Below, one piece after another: positions 7,581 to 16,924 of a stretch of DNA of 64,000 bases. A program made the position numbers and the translations under genes. Within the stretch, counting starts at the first letter, position 1, and each line of letters begins with the position of its first letter. This DNA comes from Comamonas sp. GTDB taxonomy: Bacteria > Pseudomonadota > Gammaproteobacteria > Burkholderiales > Burkholderiaceae_C. The stretch lies in assembly GCA_031277805.1 (NCBI GenBank), contig JAITLR010000007.1, positions 124,001 through 188,000 of the forward strand, given 5' to 3'. Under the pieces are notes generated by a model. The model searched no databases and had not been told where the DNA came from. It saw nothing but the letters and a program-made list of their open reading frames with translations.

Positions 7581-10500
7581 ATGTCCAGGTTTTTTATTGA
7601 TCGCCCCAGGCTGTCCTGGGTGGTTGCGATCTTCATCCTGCTTGCCGGCCTGCTGGCAATCCCGGCCTTGCCGGTGGCGCAGTTCCCGAACGTCGCACCT
7701 CCGCAGATATCCATTTCGGCAACCTATCCGGGGGCATCGGCCACCACGGTGATGGAATCGGTGACCAGCGTCATCGAGGAAGAGCTCAACGGCACCAAGG
7801 GACTGCTGTACTTCGACTCGTCCAGCGGCGCAACGGGCCTGGCCGAGATCACGGCCACGTTTGCGCCGGGCACTGACCCCGCATTGGCCCAGGTCGAGGT
7901 GCAGAACCGCATCAAGAAGGCCGAGGCGCGGCTGCCTGCGTCCGTGATGCAGATGGGGTTGCAGGTCGAGCAGGCCAGTGCCAACTTTCTGCTGATCTAC
8001 TCGCTGACCTACAAGGGTGACGACAGCGGCAGAAACGAGGTGCGGCTGTCCGACTATGCGGTGCGCAATATCAACAACGAGATCCGTCGCGTGCCTGGCG
8101 TGGGCAAGGTGCAGTTCTTCGGTGCCGATGTGGCCATGCGGGTCTGGGTCGATCCGCAGAAGCTGTTGGGCTACGGACTGTCGGTGGCCGATGTGAACGC
8201 GGCCATCGCCGCACAGAACGCCCAGGTGCCGGCCGGCAGCTTCGGTAGCCAGCCCGGTTCGTCCGAGCAGGAACTCAGCGCGACCATCGCCGTCAAGGGC
8301 ACGCTGAGCTCGCCCGAGGAGTTCGGCCAGATCGTGCTGCATGCCAAGGCAGACGGCTCGGTGGTGCACCTGGCCGATGTGGCACGTCTTGAGGTCGGCC
8401 AGCTCGACTACAGCTTTGCCTCGCGCGAGGACGGCCACAAAGGAGTGGCGGCCGCCGTGCAACTGGCTCCGGGTGCCAATGCTATGCAGACCGCCAAGGC
8501 GGTCAAGGCGAGGCTAGCCGAGCTGTCGCAGAACTTCCCGGACGATATTCAGTTCTCCGTGCCCTATGACACTTCGCGTTTTGTCGAGGTGGCCATCGGC
8601 AAGGTGATCCAGACCCTGGTCGAAGCCGTGGTGCTGGTGTTCCTGGTGATGTGGCTGTTTCTGCAGAACCTGCGCTATACGCTGATTCCCACCATCGTGG
8701 TTCCGGTGTGCCTGGCCGGCACGCTGGCTGTGATGTATGCGCTGGGCTTTTCGGTCAATATGATGACCATGTTTGGCATGGTGCTGGCCATCGGCATCCT
8801 GGTGGACGACGCCATCGTGGTGGTGGAGAACGTCGAGCGCATCATGGCCGAGGAGGGGCTCTCGCCGCTGGCTGCCACGGTGAAGGCCATGCAGCAGGTG
8901 TCGGGTGCCATCGTCGGCATTACCCTGGTGCTGGTGGCCGTGTTCCTGCCCCTGGCCTTCATGAGCGGTTCGGTGGGCGTGATCTATCGACAGTTCTCGC
9001 TGTCCCTGGCGGTGTCCATCCTGTTCTCGGGCCTGCTTGCGCTGACATTCACGCCGGCGCTGTGTGCCACGCTGCTCAAGCCTGTTGCCGAGGATCACCA
9101 CGAGGAGAAGAAAGGTCTCTTCGGCTGGTTCAACCGCTACTTTGCCAAGCTGACCGAGCGCTTTTCGCTGCTCAACCAGCGTCTGGTCAAGCGCACGGGC
9201 CGCTATATGCTGATCTATGCAGCCATTGTGGGCGGGCTGGGCTTTGCCTATACGCGCATGCCCGAGTCCTTTGTGCCTTATGAAGACATGGGCTACTACA
9301 TCGTCAGCGTGCAACTGCCTCCTGGTGCGACCGAGGCACGCACCGAGGCTGTGGTGCGCGATATGGAAGCCTATGTGCAAAACCGCCCCGCGACGGCCCA
9401 GGCCGAGTTACTGATGGGCTACAGCTTCTCGGGCATGGGGCAGAACGCGGCCATGGCCTTCGTCACGCTCAAGGACTGGTCCTTGCGCGGCAAGGGACAG
9501 GCGTCGTGGGATGAAGTCCAGGCCTTCAACCAGCGCTTCGGCAGTCTGTCCGACGGCACGGCCATGGCCGTGGACCCGCCGCCCATAGACGGTCTGGGAA
9601 ATTCCGGCGGCTTTGCGCTGCGTCTGCAGGACCGCGCCAATCTGGGCCGCGAGGCCCTGGTTGCCGCGCGTGACGAACTGTTGAAGAAGGCCAATGCCTC
9701 GCCGGTGATTGCCTACGCGATGATGGAGAACCTCGAGGATGCGCCGCAGTTGCGCCTGGACATAGACCGGCGCAAGGCCCAGGCCCAGGGTGTAAGCTTC
9801 GCCAGCATCAGTGCCGTGCTGTCCACGGCCTACGGCTCGGCCGTGATCAATGAGTTCCCGAACGCCGGCCGCCTGCAGCGCGTGGTGGTGCAGGCCGACA
9901 CGGCGGCGCGCATGACGCCCGAGGACCTGCTGCGCCTGTATGTACCCAACGCTCAAGGTGAGCAGGTACCACTGGCCTCGTTTGCCACGGTGGATTGGGA
10001 GCTGGGGCCGGTGCAGATCTCGCGCTACAACGGCTATCCAGCCTTCCGCATCGCAGGCGATGCCAAGCCCGGCCACACCACGGGCGAGGCCATGGCCGAG
10101 CTCGAGCGCATCATGCGCGAGATGCCGCGCGGCATAGGCTACGAGTGGACGGCTCTGTCCTATCAGGAAAAGGCTGCGGGCGCGCAGGCTCCCAAGCTGT
10201 TCGCGCTGGCCATCGTGGTGGTGTTCCTGCTGCTGGTGGCGCTGTATGAGAGCTGGAGCATTCCTGCCGCCGTGATGCTGATCGTGCCCATAGGCGCGTT
10301 GGGCTCGGTGCTGGCCACCTCGGCCGTAGGCCTGTCCAACGACGTGTATTTCAAGGTGGGCCTGATCACCATCATCGGCCTAGCGGCCAAGAACGCCATC
10401 CTGATCGTGGAGTTCGCCAAGGACCTGCACGAGCGCGGTCATTCGCTGGCGGATGCGGCGCTGCAGGCGGCCCGCCTGCGCTTCCGCCCCATCGTGATGA

Positions 10501-10727
10501 CCTCGCTGGCCTTCATCCTGGGTGTGGTGCCGCTGGCGCTGGCCACGGGTGCGGGCGCCTCCAGCCAGGCCGCTATCGGCATAGGCGTGATCGGCGGCAT
10601 GCTGAGCGCCACTTTGCTGGGTGTGCTGTTTGTGCCCATCTTTTTTGTCTTTGTGCTCTCGCTGTGGCGCAAGCGCCGCGCCGAGCCCGAGATGAAGAAC
10701 ACCGACTCCGAAGGAGAACCCGCATGA
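7581..10727 (+). CDS. RND multidrug efflux permease (AcrB/MexB, HAE1 type)
   Basis: The 1048-aa product is a full-length HAE1-class RND proton/drug antiporter. It starts MSRFFIDRPRLSWVV and has twelve predicted membrane segments and two large periplasmic loops. The proton-relay pair Asp409-Asp410 lies in TM4 (GILVDDAIVVVEN), and the second-half segment LAAKNAILIVEFA carries the expected Lys in TM10. This pattern separates it from the metal-type RND pump at 46-50 kb. The stop codon overlaps the next start by 4 bp (ATGA), implying coupled translation with the outer-membrane factor. Likely substrates are hydrophobic or amphiphilic drugs, by family only. Confidence 0.96.
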   Translation: MSRFFIDRPRLSWVVAIFILLAGLLAIPALPVAQFPNVAPPQISISATYPGASATTVMESVTSVIEEELNGTKGLLYFDSSSGATGLAEITATFAPGTDPALAQVEVQNRIKKAEARLPASVMQMGLQVEQASANFLLIYSLTYKGDDSGRNEVRLSDYAVRNINNEIRRVPGVGKVQFFGADVAMRVWVDPQKLLGYGLSVADVNAAIAAQNAQVPAGSFGSQPGSSEQELSATIAVKGTLSSPEEFGQIVLHAKADGSVVHLADVARLEVGQLDYSFASREDGHKGVAAAVQLAPGANAMQTAKAVKARLAELSQNFPDDIQFSVPYDTSRFVEVAIGKVIQTLVEAVVLVFLVMWLFLQNLRYTLIPTIVVPVCLAGTLAVMYALGFSVNMMTMFGMVLAIGILVDDAIVVVENVERIMAEEGLSPLAATVKAMQQVSGAIVGITLVLVAVFLPLAFMSGSVGVIYRQFSLSLAVSILFSGLLALTFTPALCATLLKPVAEDHHEEKKGLFGWFNRYFAKLTERFSLLNQRLVKRTGRYMLIYAAIVGGLGFAYTRMPESFVPYEDMGYYIVSVQLPPGATEARTEAVVRDMEAYVQNRPATAQAELLMGYSFSGMGQNAAMAFVTLKDWSLRGKGQASWDEVQAFNQRFGSLSDGTAMAVDPPPIDGLGNSGGFALRLQDRANLGREALVAARDELLKKANASPVIAYAMMENLEDAPQLRLDIDRRKAQAQGVSFASISAVLSTAYGSAVINEFPNAGRLQRVVVQADTAARMTPEDLLRLYVPNAQGEQVPLASFATVDWELGPVQISRYNGYPAFRIAGDAKPGHTTGEAMAELERIMREMPRGIGYEWTALSYQEKAAGAQAPKLFALAIVVVFLLLVALYESWSIPAAVMLIVPIGALGSVLATSAVGLSNDVYFKVGLITIIGLAAKNAILIVEFAKDLHERGHSLADAALQAARLRFRPIVMTSLAFILGVVPLALATGAGASSQAAIGIGVIGGMLSATLLGVLFVPIFFVFVLSLWRKRRAEPEMKNTDSEGEPA

Positions 10728-12139
10728 ACGGGCAAAAAACCATGCGTACAGCGGCGCTGACGCTGATCACTGTGGCGCTGGCCGGCTGCTCTTTTGCTCC
10801 GACCTATGACAGGCCCGCAGCGCCCATCCCCAGCGCCTGGAGCACGGCTTCTGCGGTCTCTTCGGCATCGGCGGCCACCTTGCACTGGAAGGATTTCGTC
10901 ACCGATGAGCGCCTGCGCTCGCGCATCGATGTGGCGCTTGCGCACAACCGCGACCTGCGCCAGGCGCTGCTCAATGTGCAGGCTGCCCGTGCGGCCTATC
11001 GCGTGCAGCGCGCAGACCAGTTGCCGGGCCTGGAGGTGCAGTCTGGGGGCACCCGCCAGCGTTTGCCTGCCGACCTGAGCGGCACGGGGGCGGCCACGGT
11101 GCAGAGCAATTACCAAGTGAGCGCCGGGTTGATGGCATTCGAGCTCGACCTCTTTGGTCGTGTGCGTTCGTTGTCCGAAGCCGCGCAGATGGAATACCTG
11201 GCCACCGAGGAGGCCACGCGCAGCGTGCAGATCAGTTTGATCGCTGAAGTGATTCAGGCCTCGCTGGCGCAAGATAGCGCACGGCAGCGTAGGGCTCTGG
11301 CGCTGCGCACCTTGCAGGCGCGTGAGAAGGAGTGGCAACTGGTGAGCGAGCGCCGTAAGGCGGGTACGGCCAGTCGGCTGGACGAGCAGGAGGCCCAAGG
11401 TCTGCTTGAGCTTGCGCGCGCCGATGTCGAGCGTTTCGAGCGCGAGCTGCGCCAGGCTGGCAACGCTCTGGACTGGCTGGTGGGTGATGGCGTGGCGCGG
11501 ACTGCCGTGGATCTGAATGCCAAGCCCGTGGTGCAGGAGATTGGTGCGGGTCTGCCGTCCGATCTGCTGGTGCAGCGTCCCGACATCCGTGCCGCCGAGT
11601 ACCAGTTGCGCTCTCGCAATGCAAGCATAGGGGCCGCACGGGCTGCGTTCTTTCCGCGCATCTCGCTGACAGGCTCCTATGGCTCGGCCAGTGCCGAGCT
11701 CTCCGATCTGTTTGCGGGCGGCCAGCGTTCCTGGTCCTTCATGCCGCAGCTCAGCCTGCCGATTTTTGATGGCGGCCGCAACCGGGCCAATCTGGAAATC
11801 GCGCAGCTGCGCAAGGACATGGCGGTGACTGGCTACGAGCGCAACATCCAGACGGCGTTTCGCGAGGTCAGCGATGCTCTGGCCGCGGTGGATACTTTGC
11901 GGCGCGAAGAGCAGGCCCGCCAGCGCCTGGTCCAGACCAGTGCAAATACGCTCAAACTCGCCGAGCTGAGGTATCGCGCCGGTGTGGACAGCCACCTACG
12001 CTATCTGGATGCACAGCGCACGGACTTTGCGCAGCAGATGGCGCTGATCGAGGTCAGTGCGCAGCGGCAGATGGCTCTGGCCACGCTGTTCAAGGCGCTG
12101 GGAGGAGGCTGGCAGGCTAGCCAGGGTGCGCAGGGCTGA
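10724..12139 (+). CDS. Outer-membrane efflux lipoprotein (OprM/NodT family)
   Basis: The 471-aa TolC-like channel has a lipobox ending at Cys22 (VALAGC), then SFAPTYDRPAAP, the usual NodT/OprM N-terminus. Two internal repeats each contain long helices with the typical GLPSDLLVQRPDIRAAEYQL and LPIFDGGRNRANLEIA signatures. The start at 10724 lies inside the pump stop codon. A longer in-frame start at 10664 is rejected because it would sit inside the pump gene and precede the signal peptide. It completes a self-sufficient tripartite pump. A terminator hairpin follows 17 bp downstream. Confidence 0.95.
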   Translation: MNGQKTMRTAALTLITVALAGCSFAPTYDRPAAPIPSAWSTASAVSSASAATLHWKDFVTDERLRSRIDVALAHNRDLRQALLNVQAARAAYRVQRADQLPGLEVQSGGTRQRLPADLSGTGAATVQSNYQVSAGLMAFELDLFGRVRSLSEAAQMEYLATEEATRSVQISLIAEVIQASLAQDSARQRRALALRTLQAREKEWQLVSERRKAGTASRLDEQEAQGLLELARADVERFERELRQAGNALDWLVGDGVARTAVDLNAKPVVQEIGAGLPSDLLVQRPDIRAAEYQLRSRNASIGAARAAFFPRISLTGSYGSASAELSDLFAGGQRSWSFMPQLSLPIFDGGRNRANLEIAQLRKDMAVTGYERNIQTAFREVSDALAAVDTLRREEQARQRLVQTSANTLKLAELRYRAGVDSHLRYLDAQRTDFAQQMALIEVSAQRQMALATLFKALGGGWQASQGAQG

Positions 12140-12156
12140 GTCCTGGTGTTATGAGG

Positions 12157-12190
12157 GAAGGGCTGCAATGTGAAGCTGCGGCCCTTCTTT
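12157..12190 (+). terminator. Intrinsic terminator after the RND operon
   Basis: An imperfect stem of about 11 bp (GAAGGGC at 12157-12163 with GCCCTTC at 12181-12187, extended by GCA/TGC) is followed by TTT, just after the outer-membrane factor gene. Confidence 0.6.
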
Positions 12191-12272
12191 GCATGTGCAA
12201 CCGTGGCATGACGGCGAAAGTCAGCAGTTGCAGCCCCCGGAGGACTTCGATGGCTTCAAGGTGCAAAAACGA

Positions 12273-12302
12273 AAAAGGCCTTGAATTGCTTCAAGGCCTT
12301 TT
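12273..12302. terminator. Bidirectional terminator for tRNA-Ser and the RND operon side
   Basis: A perfect 13-bp inverted repeat (12273-12285 with 12290-12302, loop TTGC) is flanked by A- and T-runs. It lies 6 bp past the 3' end of the first tRNA-Ser on the minus strand. Confidence 0.85.
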
Positions 12303-12308
12303 ATCATT

Positions 12309-12399
12309 TGGCGGAGCAGGCGGGATTCGAACCCGCGGTGGGCTATTAACCCACACACGCTTTCCAGGCGTGCGACTTAAACCACTCATCCACCGCTCC
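12309..12399 (-). tRNA. tRNA-Ser(GGA), copy 1
   Basis: The reverse complement reads GGAGCGG acceptor, D-arm with GTGGTTTAAG, anticodon loop CTGGAAA (anticodon GGA, Ser), a long class-II variable arm, T-loop GGTTCGAATCC, acceptor CTGCTCC, discriminator G and an encoded CCA (12309-12311). The long variable arm and anticodon make Ser secure. It reads UCC/UCU codons. It is identical over its full length to copy 2. Confidence 0.97.
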
Positions 12400-12433
12400 A
12401 CGCGATAACCAAAAATACTTCATTTCTGAAGTA

Positions 12434-12462
12434 AAAAACCAAGTGTGGTTGACTTGGTTTTT
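12434..12462 (-). terminator. Terminator between the two tRNA-Ser genes
   Basis: An 11-bp inverted repeat (12434-12444 with 12452-12462, 7-nt loop) has an A/T tract on the minus-strand 3' side, 5 bp after the upstream tRNA. Copy 2 therefore appears to end before copy 1. A second small hairpin (ACTTCA/TGAAGT, 12417-12432) lies between. Confidence 0.75.
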
Positions 12463-12467
12463 GAATC

Positions 12468-12558
12468 TGGCGGAGCAGGCGGGATTCGAACCCGCGGTGG
12501 GCTATTAACCCACACACGCTTTCCAGGCGTGCGACTTAAACCACTCATCCACCGCTCC
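12468..12558 (-). tRNA. tRNA-Ser(GGA), copy 2
   Basis: Same 91-nt sequence as copy 1, including anticodon loop CTGGAAA, variable arm and encoded CCA. This copy is upstream in the direction of transcription. The two are separated by 68 bp containing a terminator, so they look like a recent tandem duplication with separate transcripts. Confidence 0.97.
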
Positions 12559-12649
12559 GTGTGATGAAGCCGCTATTCTAACCAGAAATTACGACCTCAA
12601 AAGAAAAGTGCTGCAAGTTCTTTGCAGCACTTTCTGAAAAATGGCGAAA

Positions 12650-13570
12650 TCAGGCGCTCTTGCCGATTTGCACCATCTTCATGGCGGAGGCGATCAGGCC
12701 GGAAACCTCGGTCATATTGCCGGGCACCACCAGGGTGGTGTTGGAGTCTGCAGCCACCTTGCTATAGGCCTCCACGGCGCTTTCTGCGACCTTGAGTTGC
12801 ACGGCTTGCTCGCCGCCGGGCTGCCGGATGGCGGTGGCAACACGCTCCAGCGCCTGGCCGGTCGCTTCGGCCACCGTGGTGATGGCGGCGGCTTCACCTT
12901 GGGCCTTGTTGATGGCCGCTTGCTTCTCACCTTCGGAGCGTGCAATGAATGCTTCGCGCTCGCCGGTGGCGATATTGATCTGCTCCTGGCGGCGGCCTTC
13001 AGAGGCTGCGATCAGTGCACGCTTTTCACGTTCGGCCGTGATCTGTGCCTGCATTGCGCGCAGAATTTCATTGGGGGGGGTCAGGTCCTTGATCTCGTAG
13101 CGCAGCACCTTCACGCCCCAGTTCAGCGCCGCTTCGTCGATGGCGTTGACGACCTGGGCGTTGATCATGTCGCGTTCTTCAAAGGTTTTGTCCAGCTCCA
13201 GCTTGCCGATCACGCTGCGCAGCGAAGTCTGTGCCAGCTGGGTCACTGCCATGATGTAGTTGGACGAACCATAGCTGGCACGCATGGGGTCGGTCACCTG
13301 GAAGTACAGAATGCCGTCCACGGTCAGCTGAGTGTTGTCGCGCGTGATGCAGACCTGGCTGGGCACGTCGAGGGGAATTTCCTTGAGGCTGTGCTTGTAG
13401 GCCACGCGATCCACAAAGGGAATCAGAAAGTTCAGACCGGGAGTGAGCGTGCCTGCGTATTTGCCCAGACGCTCCTTGATCCAGGCATGCTGCTGGGGTA
13501 CGACCTTGATCGAGCGGACGATGAAGATGATGGCGATGGCTGCGATGGCAAGGGGTACTGCGTATTCCAT
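12650..13570 (-). CDS. SPFH/stomatin-like membrane protein (QmcA type)
   Basis: The 306-aa protein has one N-terminal membrane helix (residues about 4-18) and a Band-7/SPFH domain (about 20-180, with VVPQQHAWIKERLGKY and TPGLNFLIPFVD). A long Ala/Glu/Gln-rich coiled coil follows (about 180-250, with repeated EGE and AAI units), then a hydrophobic C-terminal stretch. These proteins build ring-shaped oligomers at membranes and organise microdomains or regulate membrane proteases. The neighbour on the same strand upstream is an NfeD protein, the standard partner. Close to E. coli QmcA/YbbK by layout. Function is by family. Confidence 0.92.
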   Translation of the reverse strand: MEYAVPLAIAAIAIIFIVRSIKVVPQQHAWIKERLGKYAGTLTPGLNFLIPFVDRVAYKHSLKEIPLDVPSQVCITRDNTQLTVDGILYFQVTDPMRASYGSSNYIMAVTQLAQTSLRSVIGKLELDKTFEERDMINAQVVNAIDEAALNWGVKVLRYEIKDLTPPNEILRAMQAQITAEREKRALIAASEGRRQEQINIATGEREAFIARSEGEKQAAINKAQGEAAAITTVAEATGQALERVATAIRQPGGEQAVQLKVAESAVEAYSKVAADSNTTLVVPGNMTEVSGLIASAMKMVQIGKSA

Positions 13571-13673
13571 ATTGTCTCCCGCCCTCTTGGGGCATTGGCG
13601 TCAGGTTGACGTGGATTGAAAGAAGGCAAATTGATGCAGTGCCAAGCATAGAGGGCCTGGCACGCAAATGAGA

Positions 13674-14099
13674 TCAAACTTTGTCAACAAGCAGGCGGCT
13701 GCCAATGACTTCGGCCACGCGATGAGGGCCGGGTATGGGCAATACGCCGGGACGGCCCATGACGGTCCAGTTGGCGCCGCGGTAGCGGACCTGGGCGGTA
13801 CCGTCGGAGTTCCACTGCTCGATGTTGACGGTTTCACCCACATCCATGTTGACATCGCGATTGCTGGATGCGGGCTGTCTGCGGGGGCTGCGCTTGCGCA
13901 CCAAATAGCAGATAAGGACGGCGCTGGCACCCAGCAGGGCGGCTGCCACGATCTGGGCGACGGTACCCAGCCCGAAATGGGCACAGATCGCTCCCACCAC
14001 GGCGCCCAAGGCCAGCATCAGAAGATAGAAAGTGCCTGTCAGCAGTTCTGCAATGACCAGCACACCTGCGAGCAACCACCACGCGGTGGAATGATCCAT
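13674..14099 (-). CDS. NfeD-family membrane protein (YbbJ type)
   Basis: The 141-aa short NfeD protein begins MDHSTAWWLLAGVLVIAEL, with three closely spaced membrane helices (about residues 5-70). A basic hinge follows (RKRSPRRQ), then a C-terminal OB-fold (VGETVNIEQWNSDGTAQVRY to GSRLLVDKV). A longer in-frame start at 14165 is less likely, because the 14099 ATG has a GAGAGGAG ribosome site. It lacks the N-terminal ClpP-like protease of long NfeD proteins, so it should act as a scaffold for the adjacent stomatin-like protein. The two genes are 103 bp apart, probably one operon. Confidence 0.92.
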   Translation of the reverse strand: MDHSTAWWLLAGVLVIAELLTGTFYLLMLALGAVVGAICAHFGLGTVAQIVAAALLGASAVLICYLVRKRSPRRQPASSNRDVNMDVGETVNIEQWNSDGTAQVRYRGANWTVMGRPGVLPIPGPHRVAEVIGSRLLVDKV

Positions 14100-14238
14100 A
14101 CCCCAGCTCCTCTCGTTGCATGTATTTAGTGCACCACATTCTGGGTTAAAAACGACATGTTTCAAAGCCGCAATAAGGATATTCCTTAAACTTCGCGGCT
14201 GTTTCGTTTTTTAGGCCTGATTGGTACGGAGGCTGTCC

Positions 14239-16827
14239 ATGAAATTTCGCTTTCCCATCGTCATCATCGACGAGGACTATCGTTCCGAGAATACCTCGGG
14301 TCTGGGCATTCGCGCCCTTGCTCAAGCCATTGAAGAAGAAGGCTTTGAAGTTCTGGGTGTGACCAGCTATGGCGACCTGTCCCAGTTCGCCCAGCAGCAA
14401 AGCCGTGCCAGCGCCTTCATCCTGTCGATCGACGACGAGGAATTCCAGCTCGGCGGCGACAAGGACCCCATCATTCACAGCCTGCGCGACTTCATCGGCG
14501 AAGTGCGCCGCAAGAATGAGGATGTGCCCATCTACATCTACGGCGAGACCAAGACCAGCCAGCATTTGCCCAACGACATCCTGCGCGAGCTGCACGGCTT
14601 CATCCACATGTTCGAGGACACGCCCGAGTTCGTGGCCAAGCACATCATCCGTGAAGCCAAGGCCTACCTGGAGAGCGTGCAGCCGCCGTTCTTCAAGGCG
14701 CTGCTGGACTATGCAGAAGACGGCTCCTACAGCTGGCACTGCCCCGGTCACTCGGGCGGCGTGGCTTTCCTGAAAAGCCCCGTGGGCCAGATGTACCACC
14801 AGTTCTACGGTGAGAACATGCTGCGCGCCGACGTCTGCAATGCGGTGGAAGAGCTGGGTCAGCTGCTGGACCACAACGGCGCCATCGGCGAGTCCGAACG
14901 CAATGCCGCGCGCATCTTCAATGCCGATCACTGCTATTTTGTGACCAACGGCACATCGACCTCCAACAAGATCGTCTGGCACCACACGGTGGCTCCCGGC
15001 GATGTGGTGGTGGTGGATCGCAACTGCCACAAGTCCATCCTGCACTCCATCATCATGACGGGGGCGGTTCCGGTCTTCCTCAAGCCCACGCGCAATCACT
15101 TCGGCATCATCGGCCCGATTCCGCAAAGCGAGTTCTCGGTCGAGTCCATCCAGGCCAAGATTGCTGCCAACCCCTTGCTCAAGGGCGTGGATGCCAAGGC
15201 CGTCAAACCACGCGTGCTGACGCTGACGCAGTCCACCTACGACGGCGTGCTCTACAACACGGAAACCATCAAGGGCATGCTGGACGGCTATGTGGCCAAC
15301 CTGCACTTTGACGAAGCCTGGCTGCCCCACGCAGCGTTTCACCCCTTCTATGGCAGCTACCACGCCATGGGCAAGAAGCGCAAGCGCCCGGTGCACTCGG
15401 TGGTCTATGCCACCCAGTCCATTCACAAGCTGCTGGCCGGTATCAGCCAGGCATCGCATGTGCTGGTGCAGGATTCGCAAACCGAAAAGCTGGACCATCC
15501 GCTGTTCAACGAGGCGTACCTGATGCACACCTCGACCAGCCCGCAGTACAGCATCATCGCCAGCTGCGACGTGGCCGCGGCCATGATGGAGCCGCCAGGA
15601 GGCACGGCGCTGGTGGAAGAGTCGATTCTGGAAGCTCTGAACTTCCGCCGCGCCATGCGCAAGGTGGAGGATGAGTTTGGTGACGACGACTGGTGGTTCG
15701 AAGTCTGGGGCCCCGAGGCCCTGGCCGAAGAAGGCGTGGGCACGGCCCAGGACTGGATCATCCGCGGCAAGGATGCATCGACCAAGACCCGCGCCAAGAA
15801 GACCGGCAAGGAGTTCGACAACTGGCACGGTTTTGGCGATCTGGCCGACGGCTTCAACATGCTGGACCCGATCAAGTCCACCATCGTCACGCCGGGCCTG
15901 GACCTGGATGGCGACTTTGACGATACCGGCATTCCGGCTTCCATCGTCACCAAATACCTGGCCGAGCACGGCGTGGTGGTCGAGAAGACCGGCCTGTACT
16001 CGTTCTTCATCATGTTCACCATCGGCATTACCAAGGGCCGCTGGAACACCATGCTGACGGCGTTGCAGCAGTTCAAGGACGACTACGACCGCAACCAGCC
16101 GCTGGCGCGCATCCTGCCCGAGTTCGTGCAGCAGCACCGCCGCTATGAGCGCATGGGCCTCAAGGACCTGTGCCAGCATGTGCACGAGCTGTACGCCAAG
16201 TACGACATCGCCCGTCTGACCACCGAGATGTATCTGTCGGACCTGCAACCGACGATGAAGCCCTCGGATGCCTATGCCCATATCGCTCAGCGCAAGACTG
16301 AACGTGTGGAAATCGACCACTTGGTGGGCCGCACCACCGTGGGCCTGGTCACGCCTTACCCACCTGGCATTCCGTTGCTGATTCCTGGTGAGGTCTTCAA
16401 CAAGAAGATCGTGGACTATCTGCTGTTCGCTCGCGAATTTGCCAAGGAGTGCCCGGGCTTCGAGACGGATATCCACGGCCTGGTGGAGCTGGAAGACGAG
16501 AACGGCGAAATTCGCTACTACGCCGACTGCGTGGCTGAAGCCAAGGCCAAGCCCGCGGCTGCGAAGAAGACCGCTGCTGCTGCCAAGAAGGCGCCCGCCA
16601 AAGCTGCCGCTGCAAAGCCTGCCGCCAAAGTGGCAGCCAGGCCGGCCGTGAAAGCAGCAGCCAAGGCGGCGACCAAGGCTCTTGCAAAACCTGCAGCCAA
16701 GAAGGTCAGCAAAAAGGCTCCTGCTGATATGGATGTGCGTGTGGCTGGCACCGCTGCCAAACCCGCCAAAAAAGGCAAGGTGACAGTACAGGTCGGTGAC
16801 TCCGGCCCCTTTGGCCGCACGCTGTAA
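14239..16827 (+). CDS. PLP-dependent Orn/Lys/Arg decarboxylase with histone-H1-like C-terminal tail
   Basis: The 862-aa product is a fold-type I (prokaryotic ornithine/lysine/arginine) decarboxylase. It has an N-terminal wing domain (about 1-130), a PLP core with SIHKLLAGISQAS giving the Schiff-base Lys397, and a C-terminal domain up to about residue 764. Such enzymes remove CO2 from the amino acid, consuming a proton for polyamine synthesis or acid resistance. The exact substrate cannot be read from sequence. Unlike the roughly 710-760-aa relatives, it carries an extra tail of about 96 residues (about 767-862), mostly Ala/Lys/Pro in AAKPAAK-like steps. This resembles bacterial H1-like proteins and ends VGDSGPFGRTL. 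The start at 14239 has an ACGGAGG ribosome site. Confidence 0.92.
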   Translation: MKFRFPIVIIDEDYRSENTSGLGIRALAQAIEEEGFEVLGVTSYGDLSQFAQQQSRASAFILSIDDEEFQLGGDKDPIIHSLRDFIGEVRRKNEDVPIYIYGETKTSQHLPNDILRELHGFIHMFEDTPEFVAKHIIREAKAYLESVQPPFFKALLDYAEDGSYSWHCPGHSGGVAFLKSPVGQMYHQFYGENMLRADVCNAVEELGQLLDHNGAIGESERNAARIFNADHCYFVTNGTSTSNKIVWHHTVAPGDVVVVDRNCHKSILHSIIMTGAVPVFLKPTRNHFGIIGPIPQSEFSVESIQAKIAANPLLKGVDAKAVKPRVLTLTQSTYDGVLYNTETIKGMLDGYVANLHFDEAWLPHAAFHPFYGSYHAMGKKRKRPVHSVVYATQSIHKLLAGISQASHVLVQDSQTEKLDHPLFNEAYLMHTSTSPQYSIIASCDVAAAMMEPPGGTALVEESILEALNFRRAMRKVEDEFGDDDWWFEVWGPEALAEEGVGTAQDWIIRGKDASTKTRAKKTGKEFDNWHGFGDLADGFNMLDPIKSTIVTPGLDLDGDFDDTGIPASIVTKYLAEHGVVVEKTGLYSFFIMFTIGITKGRWNTMLTALQQFKDDYDRNQPLARILPEFVQQHRRYERMGLKDLCQHVHELYAKYDIARLTTEMYLSDLQPTMKPSDAYAHIAQRKTERVEIDHLVGRTTVGLVTPYPPGIPLLIPGEVFNKKIVDYLLFAREFAKECPGFETDIHGLVELEDENGEIRYYADCVAEAKAKPAAAKKTAAAAKKAPAKAAAAKPAAKVAARPAVKAAAKAATKALAKPAAKKVSKKAPADMDVRVAGTAAKPAKKGKVTVQVGDSGPFGRTL

Positions 16828-16867
16828 ATCTATTGCATGGCGGGCTTGCCGCCTGCGCCAATGAACC

Positions 16868-16899
16868 GGCCCGGGGTGAATCTCACCCCCGGGCTTTTT
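16868..16899 (+). terminator. Intrinsic terminator after the decarboxylase
   Basis: A GC-rich hairpin (GCCCGGGGTGA against TCACCCCCGGGC, one-base bulge) ends in TTTTT, about 40 bp past the stop. Confidence 0.85.
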
Positions 16900-16924
16900 G
16901 CTATCTGACGCTTGGGTGCATTCG

